From Azotimanducus sp965220185 (GTDB lineage: Bacteria > Pseudomonadota > Gammaproteobacteria > Pseudomonadales > Azotimanducaceae): 64,000 nt of DNA. Position 1 is the stretch's first letter. Each line of letters starts with the position of its first letter. This document shows, one piece after another, positions 1 to 9,601 of the stretch. Location of the stretch: positions 434,001-498,000 of the forward strand of contig OZ244807.1 in the NCBI GenBank assembly GCA_965220185.1, written 5' to 3'. The position numbers and the translations under genes were made by a program. The notes below the pieces were generated by a model, which had not been told where the DNA came from, searched no databases, and saw only the letters and a list, made by a program, of their open reading frames with translations.

Positions 1-3000
1 CAAGGTCGAAATCGACCCATTCGCGCGCATCGTGCGGAAATGCGTCAATCAGATCTTCAAAGCCATCTCCATCAGTGTCTCCTGCGAGGTAGGACAGGCC
101 GACGATGCGATCCATAAGGCCATCGGCAGCGTCAATAGTTGCAAGATCAGCGCGGTTCAGCAAGATCACTGAATCGCCATTGCCGAGCAGTAGTTCATCC
201 CGGCCATCGAGGTTGGTGTCGCCAGCAAGCGACATATGCGTCTCGTAGGGGACATTGCTTGCGTTCGTTACCAGCTTCCAGCCTTTGTCTTGATCAGCGA
301 GATCGGCGAATCTCACATTTTGCGTGCCGCCTAGGGCTGCAAGCGTATCGAGCGGCACGCTGACAGTCATCGCGCCGGTGGCGATCAGCAATTCGTCGGC
401 ACCCCTGTCGAGCAGGGGCGGCGCGTGCAGCAGGTTGTACTGAGCGGCAATTTCGGAACGCACGCGCACGGCGACTTCGCCGAGACTTGTCATGTCGTCA
501 ACGGCGTAGCGACGCCACCAATCGCCCCACGCATCAGAGCGAACGGTGCGCCACGAGCGATTGTTCGGCTCTTCATGAATATGGATGATTCTTGTCAGCG
601 AATCATTTTTGCCAGATAGGAAAAAGCTCCTGTGCTGTGTGGAGATAAGCAGATCCGGCTCTGAATCGCCGTCAATGTCTGGCAAGCCCGCGCCTGTGGT
701 CAAGTCATCGTCCGACCTGCCGAGGAATTTCCATGAACTTTGCTCGGCGACGATCATCTCAAGGGAGACCGCTTGATCGCGCACCCCGTCATTTGCATCT
801 GCCGAAGTCAAGTCGGATGCAGAAATCCAATAAGCGGCGCTCAAGCGATTATTGCCTTCGGTGCCCGCCTCACACCGCCTGCACATGAAAAAGAAGCCTC
901 GCTTGGAAATCGGACCATTGCTGCCAATGTCGCGAATGGCATCGCTCGGCGCGCCCATTGGCCCGGTAATCTTCCAAGAACCAGACGATGCGGCAATGTT
1001 GGTAGCCGAGATCATGCCATCCATGCCTCCATCGGCCGCATCCATGTCCGCCATGTCCGCGAGGCTCAGCACATAGAGCATCAATGGCGCATCTGCGCCT
1101 GTCGCTACGCTGATGAGGATATCCATCCGGCCGTCGGCGTTCAGATCGCCCACGGGCGCAGCCAGCGGACCAAGCTGCGCATCTTGCGAGCCGCCCACAA
1201 TCTTCCATGAGTTGGGCGCGGCAGCGAGGTTGTCGAGCGCCACTCGGCTGTCGCGAGTGCCATCCATGCCATCGGCGGCAGGGAAGTCCGCAGGAGAGAC
1301 GATGTAGACACCTGCCGAACCGCTGATGAGAAACTCACCCATGCCGTTGCTGTCTATATCTCCGAGCTCATGCACCACGAAGCTGTCTCTCGATTTGGCA
1401 CTTGACGTGCTGCCCGCTGTGGCGCCTGATGTGGCATCGGACGCGCCAAGCCTCCATGAGTGAGCTCCGCGCACCATGAGATCAAGATCGATCTGTCTGT
1501 CACGCTGCCCGTCGGCTGCGTCCGCCGCTGCGAGATCGGATGAGGCGACCAGATACACCGCATCTGATACCCCCGACTTGGCGATCAGGAAGTCCGCTCG
1601 GCCGTCGTCATCAATATCGCCAGCACTGATAAGACCAGTGTGGCGGTGCCAGTCGCGCGTGGTGAATGTGTAGGACTCGGCCTGCGTTCTGAGAGGATCG
1701 TCTGGGAATACGTCCGAGCTATCAGGGATGCCGTCTCCATCGCTGTCGCTCGCCGCGGACCGGTTGCGCGGAAAGTCATCCACAAAATCGCTGAAGCCGT
1801 CATTGTCGTCGTCCGTATCGGCTACATCGCCAATACCGTCGCCATCGTAATCCGACCACTCGGCGTTGTTCAATGGAAAAGCGTCCGTGACATCAGGGAA
1901 GCCGTCGCTGTCGCTGTCCGGTAGCGCTTCGCCGCTCAACGGAAAGGCATCGTCGGCGTCAAGGCGGCCATCATTGTCGTCGTCCACATCGACATAGTTG
2001 TCCTCACCATCGTTATCTGTATCAAGAGGGTGGTCGTCTTGATCGTCGGGAATTCCATCGCCATCATCGTCGTCGTCAAGTCGATCAGCGATGCCATCGC
2101 CGTCCGTGTCGAATTGCCGCTGCCGGTCGTTGGGGAATATATCGAAGGTATCCGCGATGCCGTCGCCATCGCTGTCCTTCCATTCGGAAGCGTCTTCAGG
2201 GAAGCTGTCTTCATAGTCGGCATAGCCGTCATTGTCGTCGTCGTATTCAAGAACATTGTCGATTCCGTCTTCATCGGCGTCGCCGGTAATCTCGGAAAGG
2301 CGCAGCGTGCCGTCGGCGCGCCCGTCGGCACGCTCAAGCACGTCAATGGCGCTCGAACCGATGAGAAAGACCGCCGCCGGCGGAGCAAAGGCGCGCGCTC
2401 TGCGCACATCATCCGCGGCGCCCGCCAAGCCCCGGACGGACGCATCAGTCTGCATTGAGACAATGAGGTCATGCCGCGAGTCTTCATCTGTGTCTGCGAT
2501 GAAGTCAATGGCCGCGAGCGTGTGATGGGCAGTCGCCACATTGAGTGAGGCGAGTAGCTGGTCGCCAGCTTCGCCCATGCCCACAAGTTCGCTTAAGCGC
2601 ACGCCGAAGACCAAGCTGGCGCCTGTGTTCGCGCCCTGCACAAAGGCGAGATCGACAAGGCCATCGCCATCGATATCGCCAAGTCGTTCAGTCATTTCCG
2701 CGCGGGTCGCGGTCATCCCTCGCCAAGCAAGGGGTTCCGCGAGCGAAGTCAGTGAAATAATGCGGTCTGCGATGTCGTCGGCCTTGTCCGCAGCATCAAG
2801 CTGATTGCCGGGCAGCACGCGCATGTGAGAAGCAGGTGCGCGACCGGTGATGATCACATCGGCATGGCCATCGCCGCTGACCTCGCCGATCAGAACGCTA
2901 CGCAGCGCGTCAGGTTCGCCTGTAATCGCCCAAGAGCCCGCGAGGCCAGATGTGTGCTCGACATCAACGATGCCATCGGTCTTGCCATCGGCGGCATCAG

Positions 3001-5116
3001 CAGACGCGAGGTCACTGATGGCAATGAGGTGAGCGGTCGCGCGCTTTTCCTGGTGATTGCGCATCGCCAGCATGGCGGTGCCTTGGCCATCAAAGTCGCT
3101 CGACGCGCTCATGTACTGCACGGGTCCCGCAGCAGCCCTTGGCTTCAGTTTCCATGATCCTTCTGCTGTGACGAGCGTCTCGACCGCGATGCTTGATTGC
3201 GATGCGCTTTTTGCGCGAACAAGCCCTGCGCCGGACAGCAGGTATGCGGCGCCCCGCTCGCTGCCGCTGCCATGAGTCGTGGCGATGAGATCAGGCGTCC
3301 CGTCGCTGTCAAGGTCATGCCCGCCGTGGAGTCTGTGCCCGAGCTGCGCATCCGAGCGTCCAGTGATTCTGAGGGCATTGTCAAGTTCGGAAAGGTGCTG
3401 ATGGTTGATGCGTCCGTCCTGGTCGCCATCGTGCGCATCGATACTTGCAAAGTCGAGCTCGTGCGCAGAGACCACCCACACCTCACCCGCGTATTCGGTG
3501 AACGCGCCGCGCTGAACACCTGCCGCCCTTGCAATGCCGATGGCAAACTCGGCGTGACCGTCATCATCGAGATCGCCGATTTCCTGAATGGACAACTCGG
3601 CATTGATCAGCCACGCGCCTTGCGTCGCAAGAAGATGTCGCATGGCAATCGAGCGATCGGTAAGCCCGTCCGCAGCATCGGCGGATGCGAGGCTGGCGGT
3701 GGATACGAGGTAGGTGCCTTCTGAACCGGCGATCAATAGGTCGCCAAGGCCGTCCTCGTCAAAATCCCCTGCCGATGAGATGCGCGAGCCGAATTGCGCG
3801 CTGCCATCATGGAATCGATAGGCACTGATTGTCATGCGCGTCGCATCGTTTGGAAAGTGGTCGCGCTCATTGACGATGCCATCGCCATCGCTATCGATGG
3901 TGCGTGCCCGGTCAAGTGGAAACGCATCGTCGGCATCTTTGATGCCATCGTTGTCGTCGTCGATATCGGCGTTGTCGCCAAGTCCATCTCCATCGTTATC
4001 ACGCGATTCGGACGGGTCTAGCGGGAAAGCGTCATCCGAGTCGGGCACGCCATCGTTGTCGTTGTCCGGGGGAGGGGGGGGACCATCGTCGGTTTCGTCA
4101 GTTCCATTATTCTCATTGTCGTTATTCGTGATGGTGCCGCGCGCCGTCGCTGGTGATGGCAATTCGACATCGCCGGTTGGATTGCTCAGCGTGACAGTGA
4201 ATGTCTCATCGCTTTCGACGTTCAGGTCTCCCTGCACCGACACCGAAATCGTTTTGCTTGTTTGCCCGGCATCGAACGTCAGAGTGCCGCTCGCGGCTGT
4301 GTAGTCGCTACCCGCTGTGGCGGTATCGCTCGCTGTCGATGAAGTTGCCCAATCGACCGTGATCGCCGCGCTGCTCGACCGATCAAGCGTGACCCTGAAC
4401 GTCAGGCTGGATTGACCGCCGTTGCCTTCTGTGACGCTTGCATCGGCGATGGAAAGCTTGCTCTTGACGACCACTGGCGTTTGCAGTTCGAACGTCAATC
4501 GCGCCAGAGGGTTGTTGCGGAACCTGCCGCTATTGCGAATGCTGGTGATCGTTCCTTGCGGCGTGGTTACGGAACCGCCGAGCGACCACCCAGCATCGTT
4601 CTCGGTGCCAGCATCGTACGGATACAGGTCTATCTCCACCTTTTGCCTCCAGCCGCTTTGATACAGCTGGACGCTATCGACGCCGACAAACCAGTCAGAA
4701 GTCGGCGCAATCATGGACAGCACGCTCACCAGCGGATGGCTCTGCTTGATAGTGAATGTGGTGGATACAGTCGATGTCGGGCTAATAAAGGATGTTCCGG
4801 CACTAACTACACCATCTGTATTGGAGTTGCTACCAATTTCTGATCTCAGCCTGCTGGTTTGGCCGAGTTCCGCGACATTCTCGACGCCTCTTGATGCAGT
4901 GCCGCCAGATCGCCAAATGCGCGTGCTCGAATTGTGCTTGGCGCCGATGACTTCGGTGAAATGCGCACTTCCCGGCAGACTGGAATCCGTGATGTCGTCC
5001 GCCGTCCAGAGACCTTGGAAGGTCATTTGGTAGGTGACGGAATCCTGCGCAACAGCTTGTGCGGACAGGCACGCTAGCAGCAAGAGCGCGGCGGCTCTGA
5101 GAAAGTAAGTAACCAC
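1..5116 (-). CDS. Giant secreted Calx-beta / thrombospondin-3 / FG-GAP repeat protein (3' end outside window)
   Basis: An open frame on the minus strand runs from a GTG at 5116 to the window edge (at least 1705 codons). GTG is chosen because GAGGG lies 8 bases upstream and an in-frame TGA sits just before (5146-5144). Residues 1-23 form a signal peptide ending AVAQ. A Calx-beta-like domain follows (about 220-330), then DxDxDG thrombospondin type-3 repeats (about 345-430), FG-GAP/VCBS-like repeats (about 430-935), a second type-3 block (940-1140), a second FG-GAP block (1140-1670) and the start of a third type-3 block. Such proteins are exported calcium-binding surface or adhesin-like proteins, often ending in an anchoring or sorting signal that is not visible here. 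A C8TC5 run encodes a Pro-rich linker near 4070-4081. Residues about 1404-1427 look unlike the other repeats (see findings). Function beyond exported, Ca-binding, beta-propeller-like is not claimed. Confidence 0.85.
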   Translation of the reverse strand, partial: MVTYFLRAAALLLLACLSAQAVAQDSVTYQMTFQGLWTADDITDSSLPGSAHFTEVIGAKHNSSTRIWRSGGTASRGVENVAELGQTSRLRSEIGSNSNTDGVVSAGTSFISPTSTVSTTFTIKQSHPLVSVLSMIAPTSDWFVGVDSVQLYQSGWRQKVEIDLYPYDAGTENDAGWSLGGSVTTPQGTITSIRNSGRFRNNPLARLTFELQTPVVVKSKLSIADASVTEGNGGQSSLTFRVTLDRSSSAAITVDWATSSTASDTATAGSDYTAASGTLTFDAGQTSKTISVSVQGDLNVESDETFTVTLSNPTGDVELPSPATARGTITNNDNENNGTDETDDGPPPPPDNDNDGVPDSDDAFPLDPSESRDNDGDGLGDNADIDDDNDGIKDADDAFPLDRARTIDSDGDGIVNERDHFPNDATRMTISAYRFHDGSAQFGSRISSAGDFDEDGLGDLLIAGSEGTYLVSTASLASADAADGLTDRSIAMRHLLATQGAWLINAELSIQEIGDLDDDGHAEFAIGIARAAGVQRGAFTEYAGEVWVVSAHELDFASIDAHDGDQDGRINHQHLSELDNALRITGRSDAQLGHRLHGGHDLDSDGTPDLIATTHGSGSERGAAYLLSGAGLVRAKSASQSSIAVETLVTAEGSWKLKPRAAAGPVQYMSASSDFDGQGTAMLAMRNHQEKRATAHLIAISDLASADAADGKTDGIVDVEHTSGLAGSWAITGEPDALRSVLIGEVSGDGHADVIITGRAPASHMRVLPGNQLDAADKADDIADRIISLTSLAEPLAWRGMTATRAEMTERLGDIDGDGLVDLAFVQGANTGASLVFGVRLSELVGMGEAGDQLLASLNVATAHHTLAAIDFIADTDEDSRHDLIVSMQTDASVRGLAGAADDVRRARAFAPPAAVFLIGSSAIDVLERADGRADGTLRLSEITGDADEDGIDNVLEYDDDNDGYADYEDSFPEDASEWKDSDGDGIADTFDIFPNDRQRQFDTDGDGIADRLDDDDDGDGIPDDQDDHPLDTDNDGEDNYVDVDDDNDGRLDADDAFPLSGEALPDSDSDGFPDVTDAFPLNNAEWSDYDGDGIGDVADTDDDNDGFSDFVDDFPRNRSAASDSDGDGIPDSSDVFPDDPLRTQAESYTFTTRDWHRHTGLISAGDIDDDGRADFLIAKSGVSDAVYLVASSDLAAADAADGQRDRQIDLDLMVRGAHSWRLGASDATSGATAGSTSSAKSRDSFVVHELGDIDSNGMGEFLISGSAGVYIVSPADFPAADGMDGTRDSRVALDNLAAAPNSWKIVGGSQDAQLGPLAAPVGDLNADGRMDILISVATGADAPLMLYVLSLADMADMDAADGGMDGMISATNIAASSGSWKITGPMGAPSDAIRDIGSNGPISKRGFFFMCRRCEAGTEGNNRLSAAYWISASDLTSADANDGVRDQAVSLEMIVAEQSSWKFLGRSDDDLTTGAGLPDIDGDSEPDLLISTQHRSFFLSGKNDSLTRIIHIHEEPNNRSWRTVRSDAWGDWWRRYAVDDMTSLGEVAVRVRSEIAAQYNLLHAPPLLDRGADELLIATGAMTVSVPLDTLAALGGTQNVRFADLADQDKGWKLVTNASNVPYETHMSLAGDTNLDGRDELLLGNGDSVILLNRADLATIDAADGLMDRIVGLSYLAGDTDGDGFEDLIDAFPHDAREWVDFDL

Positions 5117-5275
5117 AATGTGATCCCTCGTTTCTGACTCGGTTCAGGCGGCTTATCCTAACTCATTCCGCCGCGCGCGCCACCTTCGATGGGGACTGGG
5201 GCTGCCGGACATGGAGGCGGCGACATTGGTTGGCCTGTGAAGCGTCAAAGGATAGCAAGTGTCGGTGTTCCGGCA

Positions 5276-5476
5276 TCATGTATATAAGTCCCTAAAGTTG
5301 TACGAGAAGTACTTGAAGAAATTTGAAATACGCGGGTCATCGCAATTGCAGTACACCACCTTTCCCTTGAAGTGTGGGGCGTAGTGACGCAGTTCCTTAT
5401 CAATATCTGATCGCTGAGTATAGAACTCATCGTTCTTCCTCTGTCTCGCTTGATTCAAATTCTCGTTGAGTGCCAT
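5276..5476 (-). pseudogene. Truncated EcoRI-type adenine-specific DNA methyltransferase (N-terminal remnant)
   Basis: A 66-residue ORF matches, from memory, the N-terminus of EcoRI-family adenine methyltransferases: an Asn/Lys-rich start, NDEFYTQ, SDI-KELRHY, then VVYCNCDDP and SNFFKYF. The family is usually over 300 residues, but here the frame stops right after the first conserved block, so the catalytic core is absent. No cognate endonuclease is visible. It is read as the relic of a type II restriction-modification system next to the ATPase/PIN locus at 5589-7970, marking this as an old accessory or defence site. Confidence 0.75.
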
Positions 5477-5588
5477 GAGCCTTCTTCCATGAGGTTCTGC
5501 CCGATAGGGGCGGTTAGCCTCTCCTCAGGTACAGCCAATCCCGACAACCGGCATAAGGATACCCAAAGATTCGACTAAAATAAGTCTC

Positions 5589-6854
5589 GTGTCAAGAGAC
5601 AAGCGGTGTCGCATGGTCAAAGATGTGCATGAGCAACTCAAGAAACTGATTCATACGCACGATGAGCGTGGAAGACCCTTTGCATTCGCTGGCCGCAAAA
5701 AGCTGATCAATGAGATCAAAGCAGCCGCAGAAGCAAATAGAGACGCACCCATACCCGGCCAAACTTTTGTGATCAGCGGTGCGCCCGGCGCAGGCAAGAC
5801 GGCTCTGCTAAGGCAATTGTTGGAAGAATGGCAGTCTGACGCCAGCATTATGTGGGCCAAGGTGCCGGGCGACAAGAAGGTGTCCGCAACTTGGTTAAAG
5901 CTCGCGGAACAGCTCACAGGAAGCGCGCCGGATGATATCCGTGTCACAACACACAAGGAAGTCAGTCTTCAAGGCGGGGTAGCGGCAGGTGTGACAGGGA
6001 CAGCGCGCCGCACAGAAGCAACGATCCTTCCTCCGTTGGGCATTGACTCGTGCGCAGAAATCAAGGAATTGGCAAACGGGCGCTTCAAGCAGCCGGTGAT
6101 CGTCTGTATCGACGAAATCCAGGATATTCAGAAGGAGACGAAGGCTGCCGAATTTGTCCGCGAACTGCATACGCAATTTGATGCGCCAGTGCTGCTTGTG
6201 TGTGCAGGGCTATCCAACAGCGAGGGACGATTACGCGACATTGGGCTTTCTCAGAGGTTGAGTAGGAGACATGTTGTACATCTCGGTTTGCTGCGCGCGT
6301 CAGAGGCGCTCGAGGTGGCTCAGGAATCGCTCAAGGTGATTGCAAAAACGGCAGGTGTGAGCGAGAACGGACTGGTTGACATGCTCGCCGAGGACATTGC
6401 GACCGCCTCGGGCAACTGGCCACGGCATTTGACTTGTTACCTTCATGGCGTATGCGAAGCGCTTGACAAGCAGGACAGACCTTCCCTCAGCACACTGAAT
6501 CGCGCTAGTGCCCTTGCATACGGCGACCAACTTCGGGAGGAGTATTACGAAGACAGGTTCGATGCATGTCTGTTGCCTGCAAGTGTGCTGGCAACTCTCT
6601 ACGAAAAGGTGGGCGCTGGAGGGCTGAAGCGAAAAGAGTGCATCAACTTGCTTGATGAACAGGTGAAAACCTCGCGTGATGTTGAGTTTAGGGAATCGTT
6701 CAGCAGTGGTGGAGAAGCCTTTGAGCAAGCGCTCCGTTCCGGCGTATTGACCTTGAGGGGGTTTGATGAATGCGAAATCCCGATCCCTTCATTGGAAACA
6801 TTCATTCGAGAACGCGAGAGAGAAGAACGAACTCGCACGGCAGACTCTGAATAA
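5589..6854 (+). CDS. AAA-type P-loop ATPase of uncharacterised family, PIN-associated
   Basis: 421 residues from GTG 5589; ATG 5613 is an equally plausible start. Walker A is GAPGAGKTA (64-72) and Walker B is CIDEIQ (173-178). An FAGR motif lies at 33-36, just before the P-loop region. A sensor-like stretch LLVCAGLSN follows at about 202-210, and a WPRH motif at 277-280. The C-terminal 120 residues look helical or winged-helix-like without a named domain. The layout resembles ORC/Cdc6- or TniB-like AAA proteins. It shares FAGR, P-loop, Walker B and WPRH order with the ATPase at 35627, so the two are paralogues. It is followed after 53 bases by a small gene and a PIN-like nuclease on the same strand, implying an operon. 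A role regulating or powering the PIN partner is inference. Confidence 0.75.
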   Translation: MSRDKRCRMVKDVHEQLKKLIHTHDERGRPFAFAGRKKLINEIKAAAEANRDAPIPGQTFVISGAPGAGKTALLRQLLEEWQSDASIMWAKVPGDKKVSATWLKLAEQLTGSAPDDIRVTTHKEVSLQGGVAAGVTGTARRTEATILPPLGIDSCAEIKELANGRFKQPVIVCIDEIQDIQKETKAAEFVRELHTQFDAPVLLVCAGLSNSEGRLRDIGLSQRLSRRHVVHLGLLRASEALEVAQESLKVIAKTAGVSENGLVDMLAEDIATASGNWPRHLTCYLHGVCEALDKQDRPSLSTLNRASALAYGDQLREEYYEDRFDACLLPASVLATLYEKVGAGGLKRKECINLLDEQVKTSRDVEFRESFSSGGEAFEQALRSGVLTLRGFDECEIPIPSLETFIREREREERTRTADSE

Positions 6855-6906
6855 CAGAGTTGCATAATTCCCGTGACCTGTCGCAAACATATGCACGGAA
6901 CTTTGT

Positions 6907-7146
6907 ATGGAAACACGTGAGCAATTGATGAAGCGCTTTGGACTCAAAGAAATCCAAAAGCCGCCAAGCCCAGTGCGTTTTAAGAAGCCGGGCGAACTCT
7001 CTATTTTCGAGCGCGAGGAACAAGAGGAGGCTCATAAAGCAATCGACAAGCTTGTCGAATCGCAAGGCGGTTACGCCAAGCTCTATGGCGAAGCTGTTCC
7101 CGAGCGCTTGTCATCAGTGAAAGGCGTATGCAGCAAATCGCGCTAG
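6907..7146 (+). CDS. Small protein preceding PIN-like nuclease (putative antitoxin or partner)
   Basis: 79 residues, charged (many E, K, R), with no recognised domain. Its end overlaps the PIN-like gene by 19 bases in another frame. The arrangement, a short gene whose 3' end overlaps a PIN-domain gene, is the usual layout of type II toxin-antitoxin pairs. The second PIN locus at 58820-59918 has the same layout with a small gene of unrelated-looking sequence. It has no obvious ribbon-helix-helix or AbrB signature, so an antitoxin role rests only on position and size. Confidence 0.6.
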   Translation: METREQLMKRFGLKEIQKPPSPVRFKKPGELSIFEREEQEEAHKAIDKLVESQGGYAKLYGEAVPERLSSVKGVCSKSR

Positions 7147-7970
7147 ATGCCAACCGACTTCTGAAACCGACGCAACGCAGGTTTAACGCCGCATGGCTTG
7201 AGTCGGTTGGGGACAGCATCAATGTCATGCCCCAAGTAGCGGCAGAGCTCACACACGGAAAATTCGTTGTCGACCCGCATATCGCGCTTCAACAGGCCCG
7301 CGAAACCTTGCGCCTGGTTCGTGAACGAGGCGATACGCAGGTTGCGTTCATTGTCGAATGCGACATATGGTGGCTCAGCGAATTGATTGACGACGCTTCT
7401 CCGTACCGGCTGCTCGCTTTGAGTCGAGATGAATATGCTCAGGCCTCCGAAATAAGGGAAGCACTCCCATCGAAAGCCTTTCCAGAGATACCAAAAGAGG
7501 ATATTCCTTCCGAAAGCGATGCCGTCATCATCAGCCAAGCTTTGGTTAAGTCCCAAAACCTTCTGATTACGTCCAATATGAAGAGCTTAAGACACAACCT
7601 GCTTAACGAGTGGATCTGCGCGAACAGCAATCAGTACGGCATCAACTCGCAGCCCTTGATATTTGTTCAAGATGAAATCATGCCCCGCCTATTTGTTGAT
7701 CGAGAAGAAGAATTGCTCTATATCACCCTTGGCGCTTCTTGGCCGGATCAGGTAGGCGCTTCCGATTCAGTTGTCATTGATTGCTTCAAGAGACACCTCA
7801 ACGCGATGCGTGAAGGTGCGTTACTTGCAAACACAGCAGCGCTTGTCGAGCGTCGATGGCGCGAGATGTCTACCGACACCGATGTCCTACTCTCTTATGT
7901 TCGCGCCAACTATCTTCCCGAGCAAACGCGTCGTTCTGAAGCCCGCCATCCGGGTTCGCGTCCAAGATGA
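7128..7970 (+). CDS. PIN-like nuclease family protein with long C-terminal extension
   Basis: 280 residues. The PIN-like acidic set is visible: D7 in ALDANRLL, E40 in MPQVAAEL, D131 in ESDAVIISQAL, followed by the strand LLITSN (145-150), the usual place of the last PIN acidic or S/T-x-N position. Beyond the fold lie RHNLLNEW (155-162) and GASWP (202-206), both repeated at almost identical positions in the 58820-59740 protein. At 280 residues it is twice the length of VapC-type toxins (about 130). Likely an RNase; the substrate is unknown. It overlaps the small upstream gene and follows the AAA ATPase. Miniature-element ends begin immediately after its stop. Confidence 0.75.
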   Translation: MQQIALDANRLLKPTQRRFNAAWLESVGDSINVMPQVAAELTHGKFVVDPHIALQQARETLRLVRERGDTQVAFIVECDIWWLSELIDDASPYRLLALSRDEYAQASEIREALPSKAFPEIPKEDIPSESDAVIISQALVKSQNLLITSNMKSLRHNLLNEWICANSNQYGINSQPLIFVQDEIMPRLFVDREEELLYITLGASWPDQVGASDSVVIDCFKRHLNAMREGALLANTAALVERRWREMSTDTDVLLSYVRANYLPEQTRRSEARHPGSRPR

Positions 7971-7995
7971 CAGGCTCCTAGTGTCCTGTCCGGTT
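7971..7995. repeat. Fused ends of two miniature elements at one CTAG
   Basis: CAGGCTCCTAG here equals the right terminus of miniature family A (as at 36967-36977), and the bases after CTAG (7978-7981) start TGTCCTGT like family B, but then diverge from it (CCGGTTAATT). It looks like two element ends meeting at a shared CTAG target, with both bodies lost or belonging to a third family. No partner end was found nearby. Confidence 0.45.
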
Positions 7996-8038
7996 AATTC
8001 GTCTCTTCGCAATATCATGACAGTCCCGGTAGCTGCTA

Positions 8039-9496
8039 TTGACATCCTTGCCTCAAGCCAACTCTGACTCCCCCTCCGCACCACTCACCATCATGTGGTT
8101 CCGCCAGGACCTGCGGCTTGCGGACAGCCCGGCGCTGGCCGCTGCCGCAGCGTTCGGTCCCGTGCTCCCCCTCTACATTCTTGACGATGCGAATGCCGGG
8201 GCTTGGAAGATGGGCGGCGCCTCGCGCTGGTGGCTGCATCATTCCTTAAGCCGACTGAACGAGTCGCTGAATGGCAAGCTTTGGGTGCTGTCGGGAGACG
8301 CCGAATCTGAACTGCTTCGATTGTGCGAGTCCTTGCCGATCAAGAGGGTGATTTGCAGCCGCTGCTATGAACCTTGGCGAACCCGCCATGATACGCGCAT
8401 CGAACGCGCTTTGCGCGAGCGCGGCATTCAATTCGATACCTTTCAGGGAGCGCTCATCTGGGAGCCGGGCGAAGCGCTGAAAGCTGACAACACGCCCTAC
8501 GGGGTGTTCACGCCTTTTTATCGAAACCTTCTGCAGAAGCGTCCGAGCGACAGCTTGTTGCCAAGGCCAAGGCCAAGCAATATGACCCTTGCGAGATGCG
8601 TCCAACCGGAGAGTCGAATCGATGCGCTTGGACTCAAGCCGCGGATACCCTGGGACGCCGAATTTCACGACCACTGGACGCCCGGTGAACAGGGTGCGCT
8701 CGACCAATTGGAGCGATTCCTGCAAAACGGAGTGCTTGACTACAAAGCCAAGCGGGACTATCCCGCCATATCCGGTGTTTCCACGCTCTCCCCGCACTTG
8801 CATTTTGGCGAGGTGAGTCCGCTGCGAATCTGGCGCGAAGCGCAGATGATCGCGGCGGACGCGAATCCTGACCCATGGCTGCGGCAACTCTGTTGGCGCG
8901 AATTTAGCTATCACATGCTCTTCCATCACGAACACATGTGCGAAGCCAACTTAGATGCTCGATTCGACGGGTTCCCTTGGCGCGCGGACAACGAGAAACT
9001 GCAGCGATGGCAGCGCGGTATGACCGGCTATCCCTTGGTCGATGCTGGCATGCGCGAACTTTGGCGCACCGGCACCATGCACAACCGCGTGCGCATGGTC
9101 ACGGCGTCCTTTCTCACCAAGAATCTAATGGTTCACTGGCTCGAAGGGGCGCGCTGGTTCTGGGACTGCCTCGTGGATGCCGACCTCGCCAACAACAGTT
9201 TCGGCTGGCAATGGGTTGCGGGTTGCGGGGCGGACGCCGCGCCCTACTTTCGCATCTTCAATCCGGTCACGCAGTCGAAGAAGTTCGATCCGGAAGGCGA
9301 ATATCTGCGGCGCTGGCTGCCTGAGTTGCGCGATCTGTCCAACCGGCACATCCACGCGCCGTGGCAGGCGAATGCCAATGATCTCGCTTTTGCAGGGGTG
9401 CGCTTGGACGAAGACTATCCGGCACCGATGATCGACCTGCGCAGTTCTCGCGAACGCGCCTTGGAAGCTTGGGGTGCGCGTCGGCTCGGCGATTGA
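8039..9496 (+). CDS. phrB: Deoxyribodipyrimidine photolyase, class I
   Basis: About 485 residues. It repairs UV-induced cyclobutane pyrimidine dimers using light and a reduced FAD. The N-terminal alpha/beta domain contains WFRQDLRL; the FAD-binding domain shows WREFSYHML, MRELWRTGTMHNRVRM, W-W spaced aromatic residues and NSFGWQWVAG followed by YFRIFNP. The start is uncertain: TTG 8039 keeps the first beta-strand (LTIMWFRQD), whereas ATG 8093 would remove it, so TTG is preferred. It stands alone, downstream of the PIN locus and element remnants, with no visible regulatory neighbour. Confidence 0.9.
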   Translation: MTSLPQANSDSPSAPLTIMWFRQDLRLADSPALAAAAAFGPVLPLYILDDANAGAWKMGGASRWWLHHSLSRLNESLNGKLWVLSGDAESELLRLCESLPIKRVICSRCYEPWRTRHDTRIERALRERGIQFDTFQGALIWEPGEALKADNTPYGVFTPFYRNLLQKRPSDSLLPRPRPSNMTLARCVQPESRIDALGLKPRIPWDAEFHDHWTPGEQGALDQLERFLQNGVLDYKAKRDYPAISGVSTLSPHLHFGEVSPLRIWREAQMIAADANPDPWLRQLCWREFSYHMLFHHEHMCEANLDARFDGFPWRADNEKLQRWQRGMTGYPLVDAGMRELWRTGTMHNRVRMVTASFLTKNLMVHWLEGARWFWDCLVDADLANNSFGWQWVAGCGADAAPYFRIFNPVTQSKKFDPEGEYLRRWLPELRDLSNRHIHAPWQANANDLAFAGVRLDEDYPAPMIDLRSSRERALEAWGARRLGD

Positions 9497-9601
9497 TCCA
9501 GACTCGCAAAGCAGATATTGTCCTTTTGCTGGCACGAAAATACTCTTTGCCGTGATAGCTTCGCGCGTCTCAAATTCATGCACAATAGAAGGCATACTTC
9601 A

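Noticed and set aside
1936..2586. 216-residue minus-strand ORF and several plus-strand Val/Ile-rich ORFs in 1-5000
   Set aside because: They are out-of-frame readings of the GAT-rich DxDxDG and FG-GAP repeats; the long continuous frame from 5116 explains the region.
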